Shown here piece by piece: positions 13,374-21,139 of a stretch of DNA of 31,859 bases. Origin of the DNA: a virus; IMG/VR virus record IMGVR_UViG_3300035698_012825, positions 1-31,859 of that record. One strand, given 5' to 3'. The translations under genes and the position numbers were made by a program. Each line of letters opens with the position of its first letter. The first letter of the stretch is position 1. The notes under the pieces are model-generated. The model had not been told where the DNA came from. It saw nothing but the letters and a program-made list of their open reading frames with translations, and made no database searches.

Positions 13374-14446
13374 TACGCGACCTTCCATTCGTATGGCGTC
13401 TAACACCCAGCGACGACTGCCCGCGCCCCGACAATATCCCCGCGCGCATGGACTTCGTATTCGATTGGGATGCAGACCTGGGCTTGCTGAAGCAGAAGCA
13501 GACCCCCGAACTTATGGCCGCGCTCGATGCCGTGTACGCGGCTGGATCAGAGAACCTGGGCGCGACCGAGGAATACGGCGAGGACTTCTTCCGCTTTGTT
13601 GCTTCCATTTCCTACGGGCGCTTTGCAGACAAGCCGAAGGCAACGCGATCATCACTTGAAATTAGTCCAGGCACCGGCTGGCTTTCTGAGAAGCTGGGCG
13701 ACCTTCCGGTTCAAACCTTTACCCACACCAACGCCGAGGATGGTCCGTTCCCTCCCGGCGATAGTTTCTATGCCTTCGGTGATTACAGGAAGATGGACGG
13801 ATTCGATATGGTTATCGCCCATTACGTCCTTGAGCATGTACCTAGCCCTGTCGAGTTCCTGCGCGCTATGGGAGACAAGCTAGGTGATGACGGGATCGCT
13901 TTCGGCGCGGTTCCCGACTGTTCGCTTGAGGTAAGGCTGGGCGATGTGTCGATGGCGACAAGCCAGCACCTCAGTTATTTCACGGAGCAAAGCCTGACCA
14001 AATGCCTTTTGGTTGCTGGGTTCAAGTATGGGTCTGTTTTTCATGTTTATGGCTCGCTGTTCTTTTGGGCGAGCAGGGACGCTGGGCGTTACGGCGATGA
14101 TCTAGCCAGCTTACATAATACCGATTCCTACGGGCGTTTCTTGGCCAATGCTGTCTTGAATATGGAACGTGTAGAGAAGATCGCCGTGGCTGTCGGCATT
14201 CCCGCCGCCGTCTGCCCTATGCGCGCCTTCCCATATAATCAGGATAACTTCTCCGTGATGTACGACGATGGCATGGCCGGGAAGTATCTCGATGGCTACG
14301 CCCAGCAAATCCGTCCGCTTATGGAAATAGATGCAGACCGGGTGGCGCTTGTTTTCTCATGGACCTATGGGCAAATGATTGAGGATAAGCTGCGTAGGCA
14401 AGGTGTTCGCCGGATCATAACTCTGAGGGAAATGCTCGATGTTTGA
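13370..14446 (+). CDS. SAM-dependent methyltransferase, possibly sugar C-methyltransferase
   Basis: 358 residues from TTG (TTGA overlap) with GGAGGA nine bases upstream. The SAM motif I is a variant EISPGTGWLS (residues 97-106), and HYVLEHVPSP (about 151-160) with a following AMGDKLGDDGIAFGAVPD is the motif IV-V region of type-11/12 methyltransferases. The 150-residue C-terminal region (after residue 200) resembles the extra domain in deoxysugar C-methyltransferases, but the usual N-terminal zinc-binding CxxC part is absent. Substrate by context is a nucleotide sugar. Only the methyltransferase fold is firm. Confidence 0.7.
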   Translation: MIRDLPFVWRLTPSDDCPRPDNIPARMDFVFDWDADLGLLKQKQTPELMAALDAVYAAGSENLGATEEYGEDFFRFVASISYGRFADKPKATRSSLEISPGTGWLSEKLGDLPVQTFTHTNAEDGPFPPGDSFYAFGDYRKMDGFDMVIAHYVLEHVPSPVEFLRAMGDKLGDDGIAFGAVPDCSLEVRLGDVSMATSQHLSYFTEQSLTKCLLVAGFKYGSVFHVYGSLFFWASRDAGRYGDDLASLHNTDSYGRFLANAVLNMERVEKIAVAVGIPAAVCPMRAFPYNQDNFSVMYDDGMAGKYLDGYAQQIRPLMEIDADRVALVFSWTYGQMIEDKLRRQGVRRIITLREMLDV

Positions 14447-15110
14447 TATTTGCACCTACGACCTGTCGAAACTCTTTTGGCAGCGCCTCATACGCCTCCA
14501 CGCCTGGGATCTCGATTTCGTCGGTAAGCTGCTGCGCGCTGGCCGCGAGTGTGAGACTCACCGGCCAGGCATGGCAAATCAGACCGGATCTATTCCGCTA
14601 TCGACCGCCCTGTACTTGACCCTGCTTGCAAAGCACATGGGCGCGCGTAACGTGGTGGAAGTCGGGACGTTCATCGGCAAGTCCACCATGGCGCTTGCTG
14701 CTGGGATGCAGACCGGGACCATATCGACCTGCGATGCCACCAACGATGCGCCCGCCTTCGGGGAAATGCCTGTGAAGATTAACTTCAATCCCAAGACGAC
14801 ATCGACCGCCATGCTGCGGAATCTTCTCAAAACGCCCGGCCACGAAGCGGATCTATTCTTCTTCGATGGTCGCCTGCCGCCCGAGGATGCCGAACTGGTC
14901 AAAGCCTTGTCCGGCCCGCGCACCGTGTACGCCTTCGATGATTACGAGGGGATCGAGAAGGGGGTTTCCAACGCCGCCATGCTGCGCCACAAGGGGCTCG
15001 CCGTGATCTACCCGCCCGAACAGGAGTTGCTGCACCCTTACGGCGTTGCTGATAGATCCACGCTGGGGCTGCTTGTTCCCGTCCACTTGTTCCAGTTCAC
15101 CGCGCAATGA
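14439..15110 (+). CDS. SAM-dependent methyltransferase, O-methyltransferase-like
   Basis: 223 residues; overlaps the previous gene by eight bases. Motif I NVVEVGTFIGKST is at 71-83, the acidic loop is at STCDA (D99), and LFFFDGRLPPEDAELV is the Asp-containing motif IV that in O-methyltransferases binds a metal and substrate. VYAFDDYEGIEKGV is a second acidic block. The order fits a Rossmann-type catechol/sugar O-methyltransferase-like protein. It is one of three methyltransferases in this cassette. The acceptor is unknown. Confidence 0.7.
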   Translation: MFDICTYDLSKLFWQRLIRLHAWDLDFVGKLLRAGRECETHRPGMANQTGSIPLSTALYLTLLAKHMGARNVVEVGTFIGKSTMALAAGMQTGTISTCDATNDAPAFGEMPVKINFNPKTTSTAMLRNLLKTPGHEADLFFFDGRLPPEDAELVKALSGPRTVYAFDDYEGIEKGVSNAAMLRHKGLAVIYPPEQELLHPYGVADRSTLGLLVPVHLFQFTAQ

Positions 15111-16072
15111 GGCTGCTTGTCACCGGAGGGGCGGGGTTTATCGGCTCCAACTTTGTACGCACCGCGCTTGATACTTTCGATGTAACCGTTCTGGATTGCC
15201 TCACCTACGCAGGCGCTATCGAGAACCTGCCGACCGACGCGGAGAACTTGGAGTTTGTTTATGGAAGCGTCTGCGATGTGGCCCTGGTTGATGAATATGT
15301 GGCTAAAGCCGATTACGTTATCCACTTCGCCGCCGAAACCCACGTTGCCCGGTCAATCGTCAACAACCGCGTGTTCTTCGAGACAGACGTTATCGGCACC
15401 CAGACCATTGCCCAAGCCTGCCTAAAACACGACAAGCCCCTGCTGCACTTCTCGACATCTGAGGTGTACGGAACCGCCATAGATCCTGCGGGCTCCATGG
15501 ACGAGGATCACCCGCTTAATCCCATGAGCCCCTACGCCGCCGCCAAGTGTGGCGCTGACAGATTGGTGTATTCGTACTTCAAGACCTACGGCCTGCGCGC
15601 TGTGATCGCCCGTAGCTTCAACGTGTACGGTCCCAGGCAGCACCCAGAGAAACTTATCCCGAGGTTTATCACCAACGCCCTGCGCCAAAGGCCCATGACA
15701 ATCCACGGCGACGGCGAGGCCAAGCGGGACTTCGTTCACGTTTCCGATGTCTGCCGGGCTATCACAATGCTCATGGCCAGTAACAGTCACTACGGGGAGG
15801 TGTTCAATATCGGCACCGGAAATGCTTATTCCGTGAATGAAATTAGTGCCAGGGTCCGCAAGGTTATGGACCCCGCCCTACCATCGCAACACACCAAGGA
15901 CCGGCCGGGCCAGGTCTCCGTGCATCGCTGCGATTATATAAAAATCTATCAGGCACTCGGATGGTTTCCTGAGATCTCTTTTTATACCGGACTTGCTGAG
16001 ACAGCGACCTGGTACTCAAACAATCCCCAATGGCAGAGGCAACTGCACATGGCCGAGGATGCAGAGCGGTGA
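15107..16072 (+). CDS. Extended SDR nucleotide-sugar dehydratase/epimerase
   Basis: 321 residues. The NAD motif GGAGFIG is at 7-13, D30 follows strand 2, and AAETHVARSI is at 75-84. The active-site strand TSEVYG is at 117-122 and Y143-x3-K147 lies in SPYAAAK. The FNVYGPRQHPEKLIPRFI and YGEVFNIGTGN segments are typical of dTDP-glucose-4,6-dehydratase-like enzymes. RmlB has TDEVYG; the Asp-to-Ser change here (glutamate kept) is seen in LegB-like amino-sugar dehydratases and in decarboxylases/epimerases. I therefore call 4,6-dehydratase or a related epimerase/decarboxylase and not RmlB itself. Its keto product would suit the aminotransferase upstream. Confidence 0.85.
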   Translation: MRLLVTGGAGFIGSNFVRTALDTFDVTVLDCLTYAGAIENLPTDAENLEFVYGSVCDVALVDEYVAKADYVIHFAAETHVARSIVNNRVFFETDVIGTQTIAQACLKHDKPLLHFSTSEVYGTAIDPAGSMDEDHPLNPMSPYAAAKCGADRLVYSYFKTYGLRAVIARSFNVYGPRQHPEKLIPRFITNALRQRPMTIHGDGEAKRDFVHVSDVCRAITMLMASNSHYGEVFNIGTGNAYSVNEISARVRKVMDPALPSQHTKDRPGQVSVHRCDYIKIYQALGWFPEISFYTGLAETATWYSNNPQWQRQLHMAEDAER

Positions 16073-17313
16073 GCGATACCGAAGCCAATAACGCCTTGCT
16101 GCTTGAGGCGCAGACTTGCGGGATGGCCAAACAGCCGGACACGCCCGAACAGTTCCAGTTCTACTGGCAGACCATGGCCCCGCTTATGACGATGGCCGGC
16201 GCGAGCGTTGCGGAGCCCTGGCGCCGTAAAAAGACGCGCGGCCAAACTACGGTTGGCTTCTTCATGCCCACCGGAACCATGCTGGCCCATTCCGTCAACC
16301 TGCTGACCTACCTAAACGCCAACTCCAATTCGCCGGGCTCCGAGATCGAGCCTGTGATTTTCATAGGCGGGAAAGACGGATCTCCGGAGTTCAAGGAAGC
16401 CTATGCCCTGCACACCGTTGTCTATTGCGGCAAGGAGTCTCACCTTGCGACCTGGAAAGAAGTTCGCCGCGTTGCCCGCTTAAAGAATATCGCCGCTATG
16501 GTGTTTGTATCCGTGGTGCAGGGTATGGCCTTCGCCGTTGCCATGGGGGTCGCGCCCAAAACAATCTGGTGGGCGCATAAGTGGCACGGTCTCCAGGACA
16601 TCGGCCTTGATGGCTACCTGGACGCTTGCCACCCGTTCCGCGAAGCGGCCCTTATCGGGAACTACACCTGGCAATGCACCTACACCGCCCTGCCGGATCT
16701 ATTCGAGCCCAAACACGCCGCCGAGGCGGGCGAAATTCGGCAAGGAATGGATGTAGGCGTAGTATTTGGCTGGATGGGCCGGAGCGAGAAGATAACCGTT
16801 CAGTACCTCGATTGCGTTGTGCAGATCCTCCGGCGCGTTCCCGATTCCATTTACGTTTACACCGGGCGCGAGGAAATCTCCGAGATCGAGCATCTATTCC
16901 AGCAAGCCGGGCTGGGTGATCGCATAGCCTTCCTGGGCTGGGTTGATACACGGCTATGGGCGCAGGTGATCGACGTTTACCTGGATACATTCCCATTTCA
17001 GTCCGGCCATTGCGCCTATGAGGCGATGGCGGCAAGCAAGCCTGTCGTCTGGCTGCATGATTATCGAACCGCTGAGGAACAATCCGCGAGTGGGCTTATC
17101 ATTGATAACTGGGACAACCGCGCAGACGACCTGTTCGGGTATGAGCCATGGGCGAGATCTCCGGAGGCTTACGTGAGCCTGGCGGTGATACTGGCCACGG
17201 TGAATTACGATCATGGCTCAAGGTATCGGTCATTCCTCGAAGCCTACATGATGGATGCGCCGCGCATGGCCAGAAGCGTCAATGCGGGGATTCTTGAGGT
17301 TCTTAATGGTTGA
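16069..17313 (+). CDS. Glycosyltransferase, GT-B fold
   Basis: 414 residues from GTG 16069 (GTGA overlap, GAGGA upstream); an ATG 13 codons earlier reads into the previous gene. N-terminal half (about 60-240): a Rossmann-like acceptor domain starting TTVGFFMPTG. C-terminal half (about 240-414): donor domain with FGWMGRSEKIT, VYTGREEISEIEHLFQQAG, RIAFLGWVD and an LDTFPF...AYEAMAASKPVVWL segment. This last block is the donor-site pattern of GT41/GT4-like glycosyltransferases. No membrane helix is visible, so a soluble or peripheral enzyme is likely. It is the last gene of the cassette and touches the terminase. Acceptor (virion protein, DNA or host glycan) cannot be told. Confidence 0.75.
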   Translation: MSDTEANNALLLEAQTCGMAKQPDTPEQFQFYWQTMAPLMTMAGASVAEPWRRKKTRGQTTVGFFMPTGTMLAHSVNLLTYLNANSNSPGSEIEPVIFIGGKDGSPEFKEAYALHTVVYCGKESHLATWKEVRRVARLKNIAAMVFVSVVQGMAFAVAMGVAPKTIWWAHKWHGLQDIGLDGYLDACHPFREAALIGNYTWQCTYTALPDLFEPKHAAEAGEIRQGMDVGVVFGWMGRSEKITVQYLDCVVQILRRVPDSIYVYTGREEISEIEHLFQQAGLGDRIAFLGWVDTRLWAQVIDVYLDTFPFQSGHCAYEAMAASKPVVWLHDYRTAEEQSASGLIIDNWDNRADDLFGYEPWARSPEAYVSLAVILATVNYDHGSRYRSFLEAYMMDAPRMARSVNAGILEVLNG

Positions 17314-17981
17314 GTGTATATTCTGGCGCCATGAGCAAGGCCATAAAGCCACCGCGCAAGAAAGACGAGGACGGACTGACGCCGATAGAACGGCGCTTGG
17401 CCCTGGAGTACATGGTTCACCTCAATGCCGCCGCCGCCTCCCGCGCCTGCTCCAAAACTGCGATGGTTGGGTGGCAAGTGTTGCAGCGCCCGCATGTTCA
17501 AGCCTTCATCCACAAAGAAAACCTCAAGCGCGCAGATCGACTGAACATCACCGCGGATTCAATCAAAGAGGAAATGGCCAAGATCGCCTTTGCCAACATG
17601 GGCGACTTCATCACGATAGACGAGAACGGCGCGCTGTCCTGGGACTTCTCGCGCATGACCAGGGCTCAAATGGCCGCTATCGCGGAGATCTCCGTGGAAC
17701 CGGGCAGGGATGGCCAGCCCAAGATTATGAAATTCAAGCTATTGGACAAGAAGGGCGCTCTGGCGGACCTGGCAAAAACCCTTGGCCTGTTCAATACCGT
17801 GCGCCCCGCGAAAGACGCTGCGTTGACTGGCGCGCCTCGGCACAACAGGGGAATGACTGAAGATGAAATCGACCAGCGACTCGATGACATACACAGATCA
17901 ATTAAACGAGGCCGAGAGCCTAATGCTGGAGAAGGAAAGGCTGTTAGCGGCAAAGACGTTTCAAAGCTACGCCCCAACTAA
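17310..17981 (+). CDS. terS: Terminase small subunit
   Basis: 223 residues from TTG 17310 (overlapping the previous stop and preceded by GAGG); ATG at 17331 is an alternative giving seven fewer residues. The N-terminal region has the Terminase_2 pattern: LTPIERRLALEYMVHLNAAAASRACSKTA and LQRPHVQAFI. It is followed by a segment FANMGDFITIDENGALSWDFSRMTR that is typical of phage small subunits. It binds the packaging start site and activates the large subunit next to it. The C-terminal 60 residues are charged. The end overlaps the start of the large subunit by up to 119 bases. Confidence 0.85.
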   Translation: MSVYSGAMSKAIKPPRKKDEDGLTPIERRLALEYMVHLNAAAASRACSKTAMVGWQVLQRPHVQAFIHKENLKRADRLNITADSIKEEMAKIAFANMGDFITIDENGALSWDFSRMTRAQMAAIAEISVEPGRDGQPKIMKFKLLDKKGALADLAKTLGLFNTVRPAKDAALTGAPRHNRGMTEDEIDQRLDDIHRSIKRGREPNAGEGKAVSGKDVSKLRPN

Positions 17982-19455
17982 CCTGCATATCCGCACCGAG
18001 TCCGAGGGCGTTAAACCGTTTCGCCTTAACTCGGTCCAACTCTATATTCACGAAAAGCTAGAAGAACAACTCGAACGCCTCGGTTATGTCCGCGCCCTAA
18101 TCCTCAAGGGCCGCAAGCAAGGCTGTTCAACCTACGTTGCTGGCCGCTTCTACTATAAGACGACCCACAACAAGGGTATCCAGACTACGATCATGGCGCA
18201 TGAGCAAAAGGCGTCTGAAACCCTGTTCGGTATCGTGGATCTGTTCCACGCCGAAGATCCCCACGCCATACGCACCGCCACCGCCAACTCGAAAGAACTG
18301 AACTTCGCAGACATCTACTCGGGGTATTCGGTTCTTACAGCTGGCAGCAAGGCGACCGGGCGTTCATCGACACCGCAGCTACTCCATGGCTCTGAGTTTG
18401 CCTTCTGGCCCAATGCGGCCGGGCATATGGCCGGGATTATCCAGGCGGTTCCGGAAGCGCCAGGCACGGAGATTATTCTGGAATCTACCGCGTTCGGTAT
18501 GGGCAATGCCTTCCATACGATGTGGCAGACAGCCGAGTCCGGTAATAGCGATTACATCCCCATATTTATTCCCTGGTTCTGGACAAGCCACTATCAGCGC
18601 CCGGTTCCCAATGACTTCGTGCTGTCCGAGGAAGAAGAACAATACAAGGCGATGTATAGCCTCACGAACGCGCAAATGGCCTGGAAGCGAAACAAGGAAA
18701 GCATCCCAGACGGCAAAAACATATTTCGCCAAGAGTATCCAGCCACCGCCGCCGAAGCCTTCGAGCAAGCGGAAACAGATAGCTACATCCCCGGCAAACT
18801 CATTGCCCCGGCCCGAAAGAACCAGCGTACAGGCGTCGGCCCGTTGATTATCGGCGCAGACCCAGCGCGCTACGGCAAAGACCGCTTCTCGATTATCCGC
18901 CGCCAGGGTCGCCGCGCGTTCAAGCTGGAAAGCAAACTCAAGGTGAACGTGGTTGTCGGCGCGAACTGGATCAAAGGCGTGATCGACCGAGAGAAGCCAT
19001 CCCGAGTATTCATAGATCTAGGCGGCGTTGGCGCCGGGACGTTCGATATTCTTCAGTCCTGGGGCGAGCCGTACATGAGCATCGTCAAGGGCGTGAACTT
19101 TGGTAGCCCGCCGATGGAAGAAGAAGAACACCTGCCCAATGGGGATATTCGCCCCGGCCCGCTGAACCGCAGATCCGAAATGTGGAAGCGGTCTAAGGAA
19201 TGGCTCGAACAGGAAGGTGGCGTAGAAGTCCCAGACCAGGACAGCCTGCAATCCGATGGCTCCGGCCCGAACTACAAATACGATATGAAGCAGCGCCTCC
19301 AACTGGAAAAGAAGGAGGATATGATGAAACGGGGTATCCGAAGCCCCGACGAATGGGACGCCCTGGCCCTGACTTTCGCAGAGCCGGTTCACGACATCCA
19401 AACCAGCAAGCCCCTCGTTAAGAAGCGCGGGCGCGATGAAACCGTGGGGGTTTAG
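17863..19455 (+). CDS. terL: Terminase large subunit (packaging ATPase/nuclease)
   Basis: 530 residues. The P-loop is a K-G-R-K-Q-G-C-S-T variant at 82-90, like the 'KARQQGxST' of this terminase group. HGSEFAFW (175-182) holds the Walker B glutamate. The nuclease domain has D333 in GADPARYGKD, D385 in VFIDLGG and a C-terminal DEWDALALTFAEP. This order is the ATPase-then-RNase H-like nuclease order of phage large terminases. It packages DNA into the prohead and cuts it. ATG 17863 has AGGGGA ten bases before it but gives a 119-base overlap with terS; ATG 17884 or 17923 would be shorter. The start is thus uncertain. Confidence 0.9.
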   Translation: MKSTSDSMTYTDQLNEAESLMLEKERLLAAKTFQSYAPTNLHIRTESEGVKPFRLNSVQLYIHEKLEEQLERLGYVRALILKGRKQGCSTYVAGRFYYKTTHNKGIQTTIMAHEQKASETLFGIVDLFHAEDPHAIRTATANSKELNFADIYSGYSVLTAGSKATGRSSTPQLLHGSEFAFWPNAAGHMAGIIQAVPEAPGTEIILESTAFGMGNAFHTMWQTAESGNSDYIPIFIPWFWTSHYQRPVPNDFVLSEEEEQYKAMYSLTNAQMAWKRNKESIPDGKNIFRQEYPATAAEAFEQAETDSYIPGKLIAPARKNQRTGVGPLIIGADPARYGKDRFSIIRRQGRRAFKLESKLKVNVVVGANWIKGVIDREKPSRVFIDLGGVGAGTFDILQSWGEPYMSIVKGVNFGSPPMEEEEHLPNGDIRPGPLNRRSEMWKRSKEWLEQEGGVEVPDQDSLQSDGSGPNYKYDMKQRLQLEKKEDMMKRGIRSPDEWDALALTFAEPVHDIQTSKPLVKKRGRDETVGV

Positions 19456-19456
19456 C

Positions 19457-19873
19457 ATGAAAGATCCAGTCGAAAAGCTGGCTTCGTACTTACGCACAAC
19501 GGCGCAACACGGCGGCGGGGTCTCCGGCAATACCAGGTCGCTCGCCATGTTCCTCGGTCTATCCATGCGGCAGGTCTCCGACGCCCGCGAGTATCTGGTG
19601 GCAACGGGTAGGCTGATACGCCGCGAGAAGATCTATGTCTCAATAGATGGATTCAAGTTCGGAGCCGATGGCCAGCGCCATGAAGATCCAGACCGGCTAT
19701 TCATGTACCTGCGTAAGCATTTCCCGGCCGTCTATGATGCGAGAGTGGGCGACGAGCCTAACCGTGTCGCCCGCGGAATCCCCAGCGAGGTTATGATTGG
19801 CTCTGTCCGGACGGGCATAGGCTTCGCCGCCGCGCTTGTCCTGTGCGCGCCAGGCTCAAGGATCTCGATATGA
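19457..19873 (+). CDS. Winged-helix-like protein, late copy of the paralogous family
   Basis: 138 residues from ATG 19457 (an ATG seven codons earlier lies inside the terminase gene). Residues 5-65 look like a winged helix: EKLASYLRTT, a clear helix-turn-helix SLAMFLGLSMRQVSDAREYL, then RLIRREKIYVSIDGFKF. The C-terminal half (HFPAVYDARVGDEP, EVMIGSV, then a hydrophobic helix) aligns with 3270-3707. Its location right after the large terminase gene is unusual for a regulator; it may control late transcription or be part of the packaging complex. Function not known. Confidence 0.75.
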   Translation: MKDPVEKLASYLRTTAQHGGGVSGNTRSLAMFLGLSMRQVSDAREYLVATGRLIRREKIYVSIDGFKFGADGQRHEDPDRLFMYLRKHFPAVYDARVGDEPNRVARGIPSEVMIGSVRTGIGFAAALVLCAPGSRISI

Positions 19874-19998
19874 GCCAGGAAGCCGCAACCTGGTTGGTGA
19901 TCGCCATTGTTGTCCTATCGTTATTCCTCGTTCTGTCGCGCGCTACATCGCACAGCTATTCTGAAACGGACGGGTATCTACTGGAAACCATGCCATGA
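19870..19998 (+). CDS. Tiny one-pass membrane protein (42 residues)
   Basis: Begins MSQEAATWLVIAIVVLSLFL, so one membrane helix (about residues 7-23) is followed by a Ser/Thr/Asp-rich tail with SETDGYLLETMP. ATG overlaps the previous stop (ATGA) and its stop overlaps the next ATG (ATGA). This tight fit supports a real gene. Function unknown. Confidence 0.5.
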   Translation: MSQEAATWLVIAIVVLSLFLVLSRATSHSYSETDGYLLETMP

Positions 19999-20402
19999 CA
20001 AAACGACCACTCCCCCCTTTCCCCCCTGCCGGCCCGAACTGGAAAAAGGCATGTCTGCGCGCCGGAACATCCCGGCGCGCCATGCAGCAGAAAACCCGTG
20101 ACGCCATGGATAAGGACGCTGCCCTAGAAGATAAATACGGGCAACGCCAGTCAGAGGCCCAGCTTGTGCAGCTTGACCAGGCCGCGCTCGAAGGCTTTGA
20201 CCGCATGGTGATCTTGGACGGTATCCGCAAGGACCAAGGCTGTCTCCTGGTCGCGCGTTTCGCCAAGTGTACGCTTGAGGAAGCCGCTGAACGTATCCTA
20301 TGGCTTGTCGGTGAGGGGTTTATGACCATTGGTATCCACGAAGGCAAGATCCGGACGGGTATCACCCGCAACGGCTGGGTTAAGCTATCTAGATTTACAT
20401 GA
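19995..20402 (+). CDS. Hypothetical protein (135 residues), possible winged helix at C-terminus
   Basis: The N-terminus is Pro/Arg-rich (MTKRPLPPFPPAGPNWKKA) and probably flexible. The middle and C-terminal part (KCTLEEAAERILWLVGEGFM, then TIGIHEGKIRTGITRNGWVKL) fit helix-helix plus beta-hairpin. This could be a winged-helix, but the match is weak. It overlaps the next gene by four bases. Function not recognised. Confidence 0.6.
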   Translation: MTKRPLPPFPPAGPNWKKACLRAGTSRRAMQQKTRDAMDKDAALEDKYGQRQSEAQLVQLDQAALEGFDRMVILDGIRKDQGCLLVARFAKCTLEEAAERILWLVGEGFMTIGIHEGKIRTGITRNGWVKLSRFT

Positions 20403-20755
20403 GCCAGGAGGTTCTAGCCCCAGGTGGCCAAATAGAGGCACACCGCCATACCACGCCGCCAGTCGGCCAGCCGGTTATGTCAGGGCATTGGTGGGCCTAC
20501 ATAGATGGGATTGGCTGGCAAACCGTTATGGCCAACGACAAGGAACTGTATTTCCCAATGGGGGTTTGGTTTGTCACGCCCGATAATCATTTCCATACAA
20601 TGCGCGAGTCCGATTTACGTATGACCTGGATCGACGGCAACGAGATCCACGGAAAAGTAATAGAAGGGCCGCTCAATAATATCTCGTCGCGGATTATTGG
20701 CAGCGACGATATTGCCCCGCCGGAGGATGTCCGGCAGATCGAAAACGGAGGATGA
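20399..20755 (+). CDS. Hypothetical beta-rich protein (118 residues)
   Basis: ATG overlapping the previous stop (ATGA). Trp- and His-rich beta-strand pattern: HWWAYIDGIGWQTVM, then ELYFPMGVWFVTPDNHFHTM, then LRMTWIDGNEIHGKVI. It could be a small virion or receptor-like domain, but nothing specific is recognised. The gene lies between the terminase and portal genes. Confidence 0.6.
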   Translation: MSQEVLAPGGQIEAHRHTTPPVGQPVMSGHWWAYIDGIGWQTVMANDKELYFPMGVWFVTPDNHFHTMRESDLRMTWIDGNEIHGKVIEGPLNNISSRIIGSDDIAPPEDVRQIENGG

Positions 20756-20756
20756 T

Positions 20757-21098
20757 ATGAGCGATAGATCGGGACCAGCTACCGCAGGCCAGTTTATTCA
20801 GCAGGAAAAGATGAGAAGCGCAGAAGTCTCGCCGCCGCGCGATACCACGCTGGCGCAAGACATTGGTACGGAGGCGCAGGAAGTCAGTTCGGTATATGAA
20901 GATCTTTTGCGTCGTATCCTCGCACTAAGCGACCGGCTGGGGATTGGTGAACCTGATAGCAACGAAACCAAGCCTGGAAGCTTATGCGCTATACGGCTCG
21001 GCGGTGTACTTGCCGAAGTGTCAGAGCAGCAACGCCGTCAGAAAGATATTTGCAGACGCTCGCATCAGATGATGGGCTTGATTGAGGATATTATTTAG
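20757..21098 (+). CDS. Hypothetical helical protein (113 residues)
   Basis: Starts at ATG 20757 with GGAGG eight bases before; a 20-codon upstream extension is in the previous gene and is rejected. The sequence has QAEEVSSVYEDLL-type helix content: EVSSVYEDLLRRILALSDRLGI and EVSEQQRRQKDICRRSHQMM. Such short helical proteins often sit between terminase and portal in phages. Function unknown. It is followed by a 117-base non-coding gap that contains a hairpin. Confidence 0.6.
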   Translation: MSDRSGPATAGQFIQQEKMRSAEVSPPRDTTLAQDIGTEAQEVSSVYEDLLRRILALSDRLGIGEPDSNETKPGSLCAIRLGGVLAEVSEQQRRQKDICRRSHQMMGLIEDII

Positions 21099-21139
21099 CT
21101 TTATCATCACCACTTGCTCTGACGGGCTCGACTTAGGCG

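Noticed and set aside
15107-16072. Calling the SDR gene rmlB (dTDP-glucose 4,6-dehydratase)
   Set aside because: The catalytic Asp of TDEVYG is Ser and no RmlA/C/D neighbours are present; substrate left open.
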